Below are positions 33,949 through 42,559 of a stretch of 64,000 nt of DNA, one piece after another (within the stretch, counting starts at the first letter, position 1; each line of letters opens with the position of its first letter). The DNA is from Candidatus Aenigmatarchaeota archaeon (lineage in GTDB: Archaea > Aenigmatarchaeota > Aenigmatarchaeia > CG10238-14 > SCSR01). The stretch lies in assembly GCA_016187415.1 (NCBI GenBank), contig JACPJT010000001.1:1-64000 (forward strand), written 5' to 3'. The notes below the pieces were generated by a model that had not been told where the DNA came from, searched no databases, and saw only the letters and a list, made by a program, of their open reading frames with translations. Both the position numbers and the translations under genes were made by a program.

Positions 33949-34188
33949 TTATACACTCCTTATTTTTTCTTTAAATATTTCCCTGCTGCAGCCTGAACAG
34001 AGATAGCCGCCATATGGTCTCTCGGGACCCTTTTCACTTGCACTTAATTTCTTAAATTCGCTTTTAGTGGATTTCTTTATGCCCTGTAGAGGCATTTTGC
34101 AATTTGCGCATATGACTCTGGCGGGTTTCTCATCTATCTGATAAATCCTTATCTTACCTGCCGGCGACTTGTTTTTTATCCTCTTCAT
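33949..34188 (-). CDS. Ribosomal protein eL34
   Basis: 79 residues with the eL34 zinc knuckle: VICANCKMPLQGI and YLCSGCSREIF, and basic GPERPYGG between. The ATG 34188 with AGGTGA five bases upstream is preferred over the overlapping GTG at 34197. It ends 1 nt before the eL14 ATG region and follows the DUF106 gene closely. Confidence 0.92.
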   Translation of the reverse strand: MKRIKNKSPAGKIRIYQIDEKPARVICANCKMPLQGIKKSTKSEFKKLSASEKGPERPYGGYLCSGCSREIFKEKIRSV

Positions 34189-34189
34189 C

Positions 34190-34678
34190 TCATTCACCTA
34201 TGAATTTTCTCAGCAACCAACTTCCTGTAACTGAGACAAGTATATACCATAAAACCCAGCTTATATTGTTTCCTAAAAACGGCAAATAGAACGGCAAGCT
34301 TGCGATTCCTGCCAAGCTACCGAATTGCCTGCTTGCCCACGGAAACAGTACAATCAGCACTAAAAACGAGACTATCATCACTTTGAATGTTTGACCAAGA
34401 TGCTGGTTGTTTATTGTCATGTACTCTTTCAAGAATCTGTTCACATCATCCTGTTTCCCTTCTTTCTGAGCTTTATTCATATTCTCTTTTACAGCCGCGA
34501 GTTTTTCCTTGATCTCTTTCATAACGTTTTTGTTTACCAGCAGCTTGTTCAGACCGTATATGAGCGCAGTCAATATTAGCGAAAAAAGGAATATTGCTAT
34601 ATGCGGCTTGAAAATTAGTAGAGGCGAGAATACGGGATCTATAAGCACAGCCAATGGATTCAACAAATCTAACACCAT
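34190..34678 (-). CDS. DUF106/EMC3-like membrane insertase (Oxa1 superfamily)
   Basis: 162 residues with three or four transmembrane helices (about 22-42, 87-105, and 130-150). A cytosolic coiled-coil hairpin (KEIKEKLAAVKENMNKAQKEGKQ) lies after the first span, the hallmark of the Oxa1/Get1/EMC3/DUF106 superfamily. It probably helps insert membrane proteins. It follows secY with overlap (the secY TAA lies next to this ATG), a pairing common in archaea. ATG 34678 has GGTGA upstream. Confidence 0.92.
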   Translation of the reverse strand: MVLDLLNPLAVLIDPVFSPLLIFKPHIAIFLFSLILTALIYGLNKLLVNKNVMKEIKEKLAAVKENMNKAQKEGKQDDVNRFLKEYMTINNQHLGQTFKVMIVSFLVLIVLFPWASRQFGSLAGIASLPFYLPFLGNNISWVLWYILVSVTGSWLLRKFIGE

Positions 34679-34679
34679 T

Positions 34680-36107
34680 TTATTCACCAACAAATTTTCT
34701 AATCAACGGATGTGCCTCGTCCAGCTTCTCATGCTGGAGCTGCTCGTAATAATTATAAACGATCATAACAGTTAAAAGTATTCCAGTTCCCGTTCCTATG
34801 GCTCCTGTCAAGTCAGCGAATGCGGCGAGCAGACCGATTGCAATACCGCCCAGTACAGACAACGCCGGTATATAGCGATTAAGCACGGCCTCCATGACTT
34901 TTGGATCTTTCCTGTATCCTGGTATCTGCAGCCCAGAGCTGTCCAATTGTCCTGCGACGCTTGCAGCATTCATGCTGGCGGTATTGACCCAGAATATAGA
35001 GAATATAGTTGCGCCCACTGTCAAAAACAGCGTATACGTTAACGCCCTTACAAGTTCGGATGGAATCAATGAACCGGTGACAATCTGTGCCAGCAGGCTG
35101 TTATGAAAGCCGCCCCTGCCAGGCGCGGAAAGATAATAGACTAGTCCGCTTTCAGCCACGCCTCCCTGGCCGAAGCATCCCAGCAGACTGCAAGTCAATC
35201 CATCTGATGTAACGGTTGCACCAAATCTGCCAAGCAATTGTATGTTCGCAATCAATGCGGCTGTAAGTATGACTGGGATATTGCTCGTGTACAAAAGTTT
35301 CAGATCCCATGTCCTGCCGAATCCCCTTAAAGTGGAAAATGTTAGTGGCAATTGAATTTTGATGTGCTGGGCATAAACAACCATGAAAAATATGGCTAGA
35401 GTCGTTATTACGGGGAGTATATACCCAAGTGCCAGCGTGCTGTTTCCCACCATCATGCTATCTATGAACCCCGGTATGCCACCCGCAATTCTGCCACCGC
35501 TGGCCAGCGGACTTATCACACCGATGATGACTTGCGTGGCTACTCCTGATGCGATGAAAAGGCTGACGCCTGATCCGAATCCCCACTTGCTAACCAATTC
35601 ATCCAAGATGATAACTATAATTCCGCCTGCGGCAAGCTGAATTATTACGAAGAAAATTAAGAAAGGCGATGGCGATAGCGGTATTGTTCCAGAAAATGTA
35701 AATGCAGCCGCCTCTACAAAAGCCAATAGTACGGCCATTATCTTGTTCCAAGTCTGGAATTTCTTCCTGCCTTCAGGCTTTGTCACATCCCAGCTTATTA
35801 TTTTTGAACCTATCAGAAGCTGCATTATAATACCGCCTGTAACTATAGGACCGATGCCCAGCGTCATCAGGCTTCCGAATTTCGAACCTAGTAATACTTC
35901 ATATGGTTTGAACTGGTCGAACGAAACGTCTTTGCTTACCCCGACAACGGTAATGTGGGAAAGCAGTAGGAACAACAGTAATGCTATTCCAGTCCATTTT
36001 AGTTTCGAGTTCAGACTCTCTTTATAGTCCGGTTTGCCGACAGAAGGGAAAAATCTTGAAACTCTAGAAGCAAAATCTTTTTTATCTTCCGACTGATTCT
36101 CGTCCAT
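34680..36107 (-). CDS. secY: Protein translocase subunit SecY
   Basis: 475 residues with ten transmembrane helices. A plug-like segment follows TM1 (VSFDQFKPYEVLLGSKFGSLMTLGIGPIVTGGIIMQLL). Conserved lateral-gate and cytosolic loop sequences include FGSGVSLFIASGVATQV and LQIPGYRKDPKVMEAVL. It forms the Sec channel with SecE and Sec61-beta. Usual archaeal order uL15-secY is kept. Confidence 0.96.
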   Translation of the reverse strand: MDENQSEDKKDFASRVSRFFPSVGKPDYKESLNSKLKWTGIALLLFLLLSHITVVGVSKDVSFDQFKPYEVLLGSKFGSLMTLGIGPIVTGGIIMQLLIGSKIISWDVTKPEGRKKFQTWNKIMAVLLAFVEAAAFTFSGTIPLSPSPFLIFFVIIQLAAGGIIVIILDELVSKWGFGSGVSLFIASGVATQVIIGVISPLASGGRIAGGIPGFIDSMMVGNSTLALGYILPVITTLAIFFMVVYAQHIKIQLPLTFSTLRGFGRTWDLKLLYTSNIPVILTAALIANIQLLGRFGATVTSDGLTCSLLGCFGQGGVAESGLVYYLSAPGRGGFHNSLLAQIVTGSLIPSELVRALTYTLFLTVGATIFSIFWVNTASMNAASVAGQLDSSGLQIPGYRKDPKVMEAVLNRYIPALSVLGGIAIGLLAAFADLTGAIGTGTGILLTVMIVYNYYEQLQHEKLDEAHPLIRKFVGE

Positions 36108-36116
36108 AGAGCAACC

Positions 36117-36554
36117 TTATATTTTGACGGCTTTGCCGCCAACTTCTTCCAATTTTTTAATCGCAGACTTTGAAAAATATTTACCCTCTACAATCAGCGG
36201 TTTGATTGCCTTGCCTGTGCCTAGAAGTTTTTCATATCCGAGTTTGGCCAGCGCTATTTTTACTTTCCCGTCTTGTTCCTCAACAAGTTTCTGGTCTTTA
36301 AGTTTGTCAACCATAAGATAAAGCTCTTTCAAGTTTATGGTTCTCACATCTTCCATTAGCGAATGGTGCCTTTTGAAGCCATGTTTGCCAAAATGTTCTG
36401 GGTCGTATTTTAGCATAGTCCCTTTCTTGTGGTGAGCCAACCCTACGTTGCCTCTGCCGCCATGGTTTCCAGGTCCTCTCCATTTTTTATGCGAGCCATG
36501 ATAAGTTCTATACCCACGGAACCTCGAATGTTTCTTTCTTTTTCTGACTACCAT
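36117..36554 (-). CDS. Ribosomal protein uL15
   Basis: 145 residues. The glycine- and basic-rich N-terminus RKRKKHSRFRGYRTYHGSHKK and GPGNHGGRGNVGLAHHKKG leads to the globular C-terminal part (KGKYFSKSAIKKLEEVGG-type strand). Placed between uL30 and secY as in the spc operon. One base separates it from uL30. Confidence 0.95.
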   Translation of the reverse strand: MVVRKRKKHSRFRGYRTYHGSHKKWRGPGNHGGRGNVGLAHHKKGTMLKYDPEHFGKHGFKRHHSLMEDVRTINLKELYLMVDKLKDQKLVEEQDGKVKIALAKLGYEKLLGTGKAIKPLIVEGKYFSKSAIKKLEEVGGKAVKI

Positions 36555-37013
36555 TCAAATCATTTCCTTAAGCAAGCCGTTTATAGCTACACCTCTGTAA
36601 CCCAAATCCCCTTTTGGATAGTGCGATTTTATAGATTTAAACCCTTTGGAAGGCGGTGAGAGCCGGAAAATGCGTTTAATATTTTTGAAATCGCTTAATT
36701 TAATCTTCCCAGACAACAACGCATCTGCAAGTTCTTCATAAGAATTATGGCCAAAAATTACCTTCAACGAGTCTTCGCTTACCCTTTCTTCATTGTTCAA
36801 TCTAAGCCTCTTTCGGAGAAGCTCCACCAGTGTGGGCTTGTCTATTTCGCCGAACGTGATGTAATTCCTCATCTTTTCGAGCATTCCTTTGTAGCTAGGT
36901 TCATCTGGCAACAATATGCAATGATGCGGCGCGTCCAATTTCAACATCCTCAGAGTATCCTTGAACCCTTTCATCATATCCACATTCCCTCTTATTCTGA
37001 TTATGCTGAACAT
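36555..37013 (-). CDS. Ribosomal protein uL30
   Basis: 152 residues, the long archaeal form. The ferredoxin-like core is FSIIRIRGNVDMMKGFKDTLRMLKL and HHCILLPDEPSYKGMLEKMRNYITFG. The archaeal extension has RLSPPSKGFKSIKSHYPKGDLGYRG. Adjacent to uL15; uS5, its usual upstream neighbour, has been separated by about 2.4 kb of inserted genes. Confidence 0.95.
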   Translation of the reverse strand: MFSIIRIRGNVDMMKGFKDTLRMLKLDAPHHCILLPDEPSYKGMLEKMRNYITFGEIDKPTLVELLRKRLRLNNEERVSEDSLKVIFGHNSYEELADALLSGKIKLSDFKNIKRIFRLSPPSKGFKSIKSHYPKGDLGYRGVAINGLLKEMI

Positions 37014-37132
37014 AGTTTCACTTAGATTAATGAAATTTAATGTCTTTTAAGCTTTAAGAAATTTTGTTAGAGATAAAATATTGCGTTTAAGAAAAGATAA
37101 GCCTAAAAACATAACATAATCTAAAGGAATAT

Positions 37133-38239
37133 ATGAGACCAGAAATAAGCGTGTTCATACCGGTATATAAGGGGATCGGTCTCTTATCCAAGAATTTGGG
37201 AAATCTGGTAACCCAGAAGATCAATAAGGAAATATTCGTTGTCGTAGACGGCGAACCGTCGCAAGAGAGTCTGCATGCATTTAAAGAATTTGGCAAGAAT
37301 GCCAATTTCATTTTCAACAGCAAAAGAATAGGAAAGGTAAACGGCCTGAACAAGGCTGTAAAAAGAGCAAAAGGCAATGTGTTCGTTTTTTTGGACGATG
37401 ACGTCGAAGTTGCAAATGATTCAAGGTTTCTTCAGAAAATCGTAAGCGAGATGCACGATACGGATATACTGGAAATTAAAAAAGAAGTTGTTGACAATTC
37501 CTTGCTCTCAAAGATGACTTACTGCGAATACGTCGGGTTTAACATCTGGGCATGGCTGTTGACGAGGTTTGGCAAGAGGTCGCCGTCTGTAAACGGCCAG
37601 GCGTTCGCCATAAAAAGGAACATTTTTGATTCATTAAACGGATTCAGGAGAGTCATAGCCGAAGATTTGGACATGGGCATGAGGGCCTTCCTGAAAAATT
37701 ACAGATTCAAATACACAGACAAAGTAAAGGTTTACAATCATGTAATTTCTGATTTTAAAACTTGGGTCATTCAGCGCACAAGATGGGCCACAGCAAATGC
37801 ATTTTGCGTCAGAGAATGCTTCTTGGAACTGATAAAAAAATCTGCAACCAAATATCAGATATTCATTCCCGCGCTACTTTTCCTCTTCCCGTCAATTATA
37901 CTGCTGTTATCAGGATTTTTAGTGCCTAAGATAACGGTATACAACATCGTTTCATCGATCTCGTCGTTTCTGACGAACTTTGACATGTCCATGCCGATCT
38001 GGTTTCTGACAACCGTGGGCCTGAATTTAATCAAGGGGATATCACTTTCTATAATAAGTTTTGCGATATTTTCAAGCCTGTCGTTCATGCTGTCCAAAAG
38101 AGTGGGGCTGGAGTTCAAGTTAGACGGTTTCCTTATGTACTACTTCTTCTATTCAGTCCTCAGCATGCTGATACAGATAGTCGGCTTCACCAAAGTATTC
38201 ATTTTTAATGACACCTCGTCTTCGGACTGGAAAGTTTGA
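37133..38239 (+). CDS. Family 2 glycosyltransferase with C-terminal membrane helices
   Basis: 368 residues. GT-A motifs: EISVFIPVYKG, VVVDGEP, FVFLDDDVEVAN (DxD-like), IAEDLDMGMRAF (acceptor Asp) and VIQRTRWATAN (QxxRW). Three to four transmembrane spans follow (about 248-268, 292-310 and 335-355). This D,D,D,QxxRW pattern is that of processive synthases such as cellulose or hyaluronan synthase relatives. It probably builds a surface polysaccharide. It reads against the ribosomal genes on both sides. Confidence 0.9.
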   Translation: MRPEISVFIPVYKGIGLLSKNLGNLVTQKINKEIFVVVDGEPSQESLHAFKEFGKNANFIFNSKRIGKVNGLNKAVKRAKGNVFVFLDDDVEVANDSRFLQKIVSEMHDTDILEIKKEVVDNSLLSKMTYCEYVGFNIWAWLLTRFGKRSPSVNGQAFAIKRNIFDSLNGFRRVIAEDLDMGMRAFLKNYRFKYTDKVKVYNHVISDFKTWVIQRTRWATANAFCVRECFLELIKKSATKYQIFIPALLFLFPSIILLLSGFLVPKITVYNIVSSISSFLTNFDMSMPIWFLTTVGLNLIKGISLSIISFAIFSSLSFMLSKRVGLEFKLDGFLMYYFFYSVLSMLIQIVGFTKVFIFNDTSSSDWKV

Positions 38240-38243
38240 TTAT

Positions 38244-38549
38244 CTACCTACGGTTTTCAAAATTTTCAATCATATAGTCGATTATACCTTTTTTATTACG
38301 ATTCGTTAAATAATCCAATCCTCGGGCTAATGTGTAAAAGGCAATCCCCCCGACAATACCCACACCCCAACCCATTGAACCATATTCAACATAACCCATC
38401 ACATCTTTATTTTTGGCTGCTGCCTCTTCCAGTCCAGCAACCGCACCTACAATTGATAAACCAACAGCGCCAAGTGTGGCAAGACCAAATGCATGTAGAC
38501 TTCTAAAATTTAGAACGACCCTTGCGGCATTGCGTCGTATATTATACAC
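38244..38549 (-). CDS. Small membrane protein, unknown
   Basis: 101 residues with two hydrophobic spans (about 22-42, GLATLGAVGLSIVGAVAGL, and 58-76, GWGVGIVGGIAFYTLARG) and basic ends. Glycine- and alanine-rich helices suggest tight packing or oligomers. Convergent with the glycosyltransferase gene. Family not recognised; AT-rich like the orphan genes. Confidence 0.6.
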   Translation of the reverse strand: MYNIRRNAARVVLNFRSLHAFGLATLGAVGLSIVGAVAGLEEAAAKNKDVMGYVEYGSMGWGVGIVGGIAFYTLARGLDYLTNRNKKGIIDYMIENFENRR

Positions 38550-38644
38550 ATTTATATATTATTCCAGAAAGTTTAAAAGTTTGGAGTAGCACTATCACAG
38601 AGTCATTGCTTAATTTTAAATATGCGAACTGATTAACTAAATGT

Positions 38645-39073
38645 ATGCCTTTATTGTACACTCTATTTGAATTGCTCGACAAAATATTTCCCGCTAAGAT
38701 TGCTTATGCGCATTGCGACATACCGTGCGGCATTTACGATCCTCATCTGGCTCAGATGGCTGCGCATACAGTCATCAGGATGGTCACTTTGATCAATGAA
38801 CTTACTCCAAAAATGACGCCGGATGCGAAACCCGAACAAATGCATGAGCATGTCCAAAAGAATCCGGACCTCCATGATCTTGTGTGGAAGGTGATGAAGC
38901 TCGGCTCAAAAGTGAAACAAGAAGTGAATTTACAATCTTCAGAGGATCTGCTGGAAACTGTCAATAAGATTGCTGAGATATTCTGGAAAACGAAAGACAT
39001 GGGAACTGTAAGATACAAATCACCGTATCCAACAGCAAGAGAAACTGTATATCCAGCACCAAAGAAAAGTTAA
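38645..39073 (+). CDS. sodN: Nickel superoxide dismutase precursor
   Basis: 142 residues. The nickel hook HCDIPCGIYDP starts at His23 and matches the NiSOD sequence HCDLPCGVYDP; His1, Cys2 and Cys6 of the mature enzyme bind nickel. A 22-residue leader ending AKIAYA must be removed to free the His. The rest is the four-helix bundle (LAQMAAHTVIRMVTLINEL). It disproportionates superoxide. The protease expected to process the leader is encoded 27 nt downstream. Confidence 0.94.
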   Translation: MPLLYTLFELLDKIFPAKIAYAHCDIPCGIYDPHLAQMAAHTVIRMVTLINELTPKMTPDAKPEQMHEHVQKNPDLHDLVWKVMKLGSKVKQEVNLQSSEDLLETVNKIAEIFWKTKDMGTVRYKSPYPTARETVYPAPKKS

Positions 39074-39100
39074 TTTAGTTTATTTCACCATTCCTATTTC

Positions 39101-39406
39101 ATGTTTCCCATAATGCGGTTTAAGGTCGAAGACAGGAGTATGGAACCCGCAATTCGGGCTGGCGATTATGTCGTAGTCAACAGGCTGGTTTATGCATTGC
39201 GAAATCCCTCTAAAGGCGACATAATTGTTCTAAGACATCCGAAAGAAAAAAAGAAATTTTTAATCAAGCGTATATCCGTTGTAACAAACTCAAACGAATA
39301 TTATGTTGTTGGTGACAATAAGGATTTCAGCCAAGACAGCAGGCATTTCGGGCCGATTAAACAAAGTTCAATAATTGGAAAAGTTTGGTTCCATGTGAAG
39401 TCTTGA
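39101..39406 (+). CDS. sodX: NiSOD maturation protease, S26 family
   Basis: 101 residues of the signal-peptidase S26 fold without a membrane anchor. The catalytic Ser is in VEDRSMEPAI and the likely general-base Lys in KFLIKRISV; VVGDNKDFSQDSRHFGPI is the conserved end motif. Its position right after sodN is the standard sodN-sodX arrangement, so it should trim the NiSOD leader. It faces uS5 on the opposite strand with 1 nt between the stops. Confidence 0.9.
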   Translation: MFPIMRFKVEDRSMEPAIRAGDYVVVNRLVYALRNPSKGDIIVLRHPKEKKKFLIKRISVVTNSNEYYVVGDNKDFSQDSRHFGPIKQSSIIGKVWFHVKS

Positions 39407-39407
39407 T

Positions 39408-40202
39408 TCATTTCTCGTAAACATACAAATTTTTCAAAGCATCAAAAACGGCTAAAATCAGGTTGACCCTGTTGGAAGTATTTCCAAAAGTCTTTATCCA
39501 TACGTCTTTGATACCAGCTAATCTGAGCAACTTTTTGGTTTCGTTGTCTGCCACAAGTCCAACGCCTTTAGGAGCCGGCATCAATTCAACCCTTACAGAC
39601 CCTGAATGTCCTTTTGTTTTAAATGCTATCGAATGTTCCGTACCGCAACCGCATTCCCAATCGCCGCAACCTCTTTTTATTTTTATGACACTTAATTTGG
39701 CCTTTCTAAGCGATTTTTCCATCGAAGTTCTAGGTTCGACACTGGCGCCTCTTCCCACACCTAAGATACCGTTGCCATCCCCGACGACGAAAAGTGCGGA
39801 TGTACTAAATCTTCTTCCTGAACCATGCATCTTCGCAGTTATTCTAATCGGAATCCTTTGTATACCGCCGCCTTTGCCCCCCCTTCCGCCTATGAGTATT
39901 AGTTCACTTTGAAGAGCAGGAACAAGATGATCGACTATCTGATATTCAACTATCTTGCTGCCAGAGGAAAATATTTCATCTATGTTTTTAATTTTCCCTT
40001 CCAAAACCCGTTTCCCAAGAATTGTCTTGGGTTTCCATGATGATTCAGGCTGCGGCTCTTCGACAACTGGGACCTGAGCTATGACTTCGGGAGCTTCTTC
40101 CGGAGTTACCATAACAACGACGGGCACCTTTTCCATGGATTCTTCCGAAGTTGTATTATTAGGTTCACTTTCAGTTTTATTTTTTTCTTCAGACTTTTCC
40201 AT
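39408..40202 (-). CDS. Ribosomal protein uS5 with acidic N-terminal extension
   Basis: 264 residues. The first ~55 are acidic and low complexity (KSEEKNKTESEPNNTTSEES; VVEEPQPES), not part of the normal protein. The core begins at WKPKTILGKRVLEGKI and contains RGGKGGGIQRIPIRITA and GRRFSTSALFVVGDGNGILGVG. It forms part of the mRNA entry and proofreading region of the small subunit. Coupled to uL18 with no gap. Confidence 0.95.
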   Translation of the reverse strand: MEKSEEKNKTESEPNNTTSEESMEKVPVVVMVTPEEAPEVIAQVPVVEEPQPESSWKPKTILGKRVLEGKIKNIDEIFSSGSKIVEYQIVDHLVPALQSELILIGGRGGKGGGIQRIPIRITAKMHGSGRRFSTSALFVVGDGNGILGVGRGASVEPRTSMEKSLRKAKLSVIKIKRGCGDWECGCGTEHSIAFKTKGHSGSVRVELMPAPKGVGLVADNETKKLLRLAGIKDVWIKTFGNTSNRVNLILAVFDALKNLYVYEK

Positions 40203-40715
40203 TTATCCACCCAGTATCTTATTCTTGACCTTTTCAAATTCTGAAGTCAAGTTCTTAAACTTCTCATTTGATGAAATGTGCATTCCTTTAATTCTCTCAT
40301 CACTAGGCAGCATCTCATCCTCTACTGACATGCTCATGCCAGCATCTTTAGCGCCTTTAATAACCGCAAAAATTCTCGAACCCCTAACCGGAGCATACAA
40401 ACCGGAATCAGGAATAACTCCATCCAACTTTTTTTCCACTGCGCTCTTCCCAATCAACAGTCCTGTCAAATATGCTGCTGATATGTTATCACACGCAAAG
40501 TTCCACCCCAGCTTTTTTAATTCTCTGCTGCTCGCAGCTACAACTACTTTGTCGCCTTTGTTACCAAATTCCGCTATCTGCGCGGTGATGTAGTTAAGGC
40601 TTCGCCTAATTACCAATCTTGGCGCGCCAGACTTTAACAATCGCAATCTTTGCTGATAATCCGTCTTACCTTCTTTTCTTCTCTTGAATGGCATTTTATA
40701 TCGTGGCGACTGCAT
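40203..40715 (-). CDS. Ribosomal protein uL18
   Basis: 170 residues, archaeal length. Signature KRRKEGKTDYQQRLRLLKSG and PRLVIRRSLNYITAQIAEF, then VVVAASSRELKKLGW and the central NISAAYLTGLLIG. It binds 5S rRNA. ATG 40715 has GTGAT immediately upstream. Order eL19-uL18-uS5 is that of the archaeal spc operon. Confidence 0.94.
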   Translation of the reverse strand: MQSPRYKMPFKRRKEGKTDYQQRLRLLKSGAPRLVIRRSLNYITAQIAEFGNKGDKVVVAASSRELKKLGWNFACDNISAAYLTGLLIGKSAVEKKLDGVIPDSGLYAPVRGSRIFAVIKGAKDAGMSMSVEDEMLPSDERIKGMHISSNEKFKNLTSEFEKVKNKILGG

Positions 40716-40719
40716 GAAA

Positions 40720-41139
40720 TCACTTTAACATTTTATTCTGTTCTATGTACAGCTTCAAGTGCGCCCTGCTTCTAAACATGCCGCCTTTTATCAAACCATA
40801 GAGCGATCTATAACTCACATTGTCCAATTTGCTTTCATCCTTAAGCTCTTTGATCATCCTTCTTTGAGTGCGGACAGCGGCCATCCATCTGCTTTTTCGG
40901 GAAACAATCGAATATTTTTTACCTTCTTTGCTGCCATGGCCTCGTTTTCTCTTGACTTTCGCAACTGATATTCTCACTTTTTTAGGGTGAATTTTGATAT
41001 CGCCTTTTTTGATCAGTTTGCGTATATCCCAATTGGTTATGGCCTTTTCTATGTCCTTCAGTTTATCAGGATTAAACCACACTCTAGATATGCCCGCTTT
41101 CATTACTTTCGCAGCCATTCTTTTTTGTACGTTTGGCAT
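40720..41139 (-). CDS. Ribosomal protein eL19
   Basis: 139 residues, highly basic. PNVQKRMAAKVMKAGISRVWF and VKRKRGHGSKEGKKYSIVSRK are diagnostic; the long C-terminal helix ends YIEQNKMLK. ATG 41139 is used; GTGAT lies upstream and a TTG directly before. Next gene uL18. Confidence 0.94.
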   Translation of the reverse strand: MPNVQKRMAAKVMKAGISRVWFNPDKLKDIEKAITNWDIRKLIKKGDIKIHPKKVRISVAKVKRKRGHGSKEGKKYSIVSRKSRWMAAVRTQRRMIKELKDESKLDNVSYRSLYGLIKGGMFRSRAHLKLYIEQNKMLK

Positions 41140-41192
41140 CAAATCACTTCAATAATTCTGAAGAATAGAATTTAAATGCTTTAAAAGATTTA

Positions 41193-41534
41193 CTAGGGAT
41201 TCAGAACCTTCAACTTCAGTTCTTCCGCTTTCTTTAGTATGTCGGTTCTCTTTCTGTTGCCTACAGACGAAGATATCCTCACAGCTTCCTTTCCTGCGTC
41301 CATTTTTCCCAATGCATCCACATTGCTGACCAGAACTTCCCTGAACCCTGACGGGTGCAGGTATCTCAAATCTCTGGGACCCCGATAACCAACATTGGGC
41401 ATCTGCAATTTGCCCTTTCTTTTCTCCGCCACCTTGGAGTTTATGCCTTTCGGTTTTCTCCAAGACGACTTTACCCTTTTCAAGGATGCGGACAGCCATC
41501 TTACAAATTTCGGATTTTTTTTCTTATTGACCAT
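41193..41534 (-). CDS. Ribosomal protein eL32
   Basis: 113 residues: NKKKNPKFVRWLSASLKRVK, SSWRKPKGINSKVAEKRKGK and MPNVGYRGPRDLRYLHPSGF are the conserved core. ATG 41534 with GTGAT five bases before is preferred to the GTG at the ribosome site itself. Between uL6 and eL19 as usual. Confidence 0.94.
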   Translation of the reverse strand: MVNKKKNPKFVRWLSASLKRVKSSWRKPKGINSKVAEKRKGKLQMPNVGYRGPRDLRYLHPSGFREVLVSNVDALGKMDAGKEAVRISSSVGNRKRTDILKKAEELKLKVLNP

Positions 41535-41539
41535 TGATA

Positions 41540-42067
41540 TCACTTTTTACCTGATACTAAATATATGCCATCGGAAAATCTTCTTTTGTCAAAACCCACT
41601 ATTCTGCAGGATTGCTCGATATTGGATGCGGTCTGCCCGACATCTTCCAGATTTATGCCGGTGATGGTTACATCCAGGCCGTCTATCTTTACTTGGGTAT
41701 CTCCTATGATATCAGCGACTCTTGATGTCCTTTCACCAATGAAATTCTGTGTGACCACCTTCCTGCCTTCAAGCTTGACTGTCATTGGGAAGTGGCTGTA
41801 GACTATTTTCATACGATAAGTATAACCATTGGTCACACCTTCGGCCATGTTTCTTATATGCGCAATCATCGTGCCGATCATCGCCTTCACTTCCCTCTTT
41901 GACAATTCCGAAGAGATCTTGACCTTGTTTTCGGTTTTTTCGATTTTTATACCAAAAGCAAGTTTGAATGTCCTTTCCAGCTGGCCTTTCGCCCCGGAAA
42001 CCCTTACCTTACCGCCATCAGTTTCAATAGAAATATTCGCTGGAATCAAGAATTCTTTAGAATACAT
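41540..42067 (-). CDS. Ribosomal protein uL6
   Basis: 175 residues, two repeated alpha/beta domains. Motifs include ANISIETDGGKVRVSGAKG, GTMIAHIRNMAEGVTNGYTY and the C-terminal domain's NFIGERTSRV with DGLDVTITGINLEDVGQTA. It binds near the sarcin-ricin loop, which in this genome has a GAAA rather than GAGA tetraloop. Native codon use. Confidence 0.95.
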   Translation of the reverse strand: MYSKEFLIPANISIETDGGKVRVSGAKGQLERTFKLAFGIKIEKTENKVKISSELSKREVKAMIGTMIAHIRNMAEGVTNGYTYRMKIVYSHFPMTVKLEGRKVVTQNFIGERTSRVADIIGDTQVKIDGLDVTITGINLEDVGQTASNIEQSCRIVGFDKRRFSDGIYLVSGKK

Positions 42068-42075
42068 AAAATCAC

Positions 42076-42462
42076 TTAATAGATGTAAGATAGCAACCTT
42101 CCGCCAATCTTAAGCTCTTTGGCTTTTTTATGTTCCATGACGCCTTGCGATGTAGACATGATTAACAAACCCATGTTTCGTGCTGGTAGGAACCTTTTCT
42201 CAAATTTTTCATATTTGTCAGTGGTCACAGCAAATCTGGGTTTGATGATCTTGCAGTCGATTATCTTGCCCTTTAATTCAACTTTGAACAAGCCGCCTTT
42301 GCCGTCTTCTATTTTTTCAAACGATCCGATATAACCGTTATCATGCATGACCTTGAGAACATTGCCTATCAGTTTGCTGGACTTGACTACACAATCCCTG
42401 TCTCCTATTCTTTCAGCATTCTTCACTACTGTCAGTGCATCTGCCAATGTATCCTGCAACAT
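42076..42462 (-). CDS. Ribosomal protein uS8
   Basis: 128 residues. [20 protein letters not shown] at the start and the C-terminal [27 protein letters not shown] motif (in short: [12 protein letters not shown]) identify it. It binds the central domain of 16S rRNA. It is the first ribosomal gene of this segment; PCNA lies upstream where uS14/uL5 would usually be. Confidence 0.95.
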   Translation of the reverse strand: MLQDTLADALTVVKNAERIGDRDCVVKSSKLIGNVLKVMHDNGYIGSFEKIEDGKGGLFKVELKGKIIDCKIIKPRFAVTTDKYEKFEKRFLPARNMGLLIMSTSQGVMEHKKAKELKIGGRLLSYIY

Positions 42463-42559
42463 AAATTCACTCTATTATCTATGGAAATAGCATTTAAAAA
42501 GTTTAAAGCAATGCTAGAATTTAATATACGGTACCAATTAATTAACTGGTTAGAAAATA

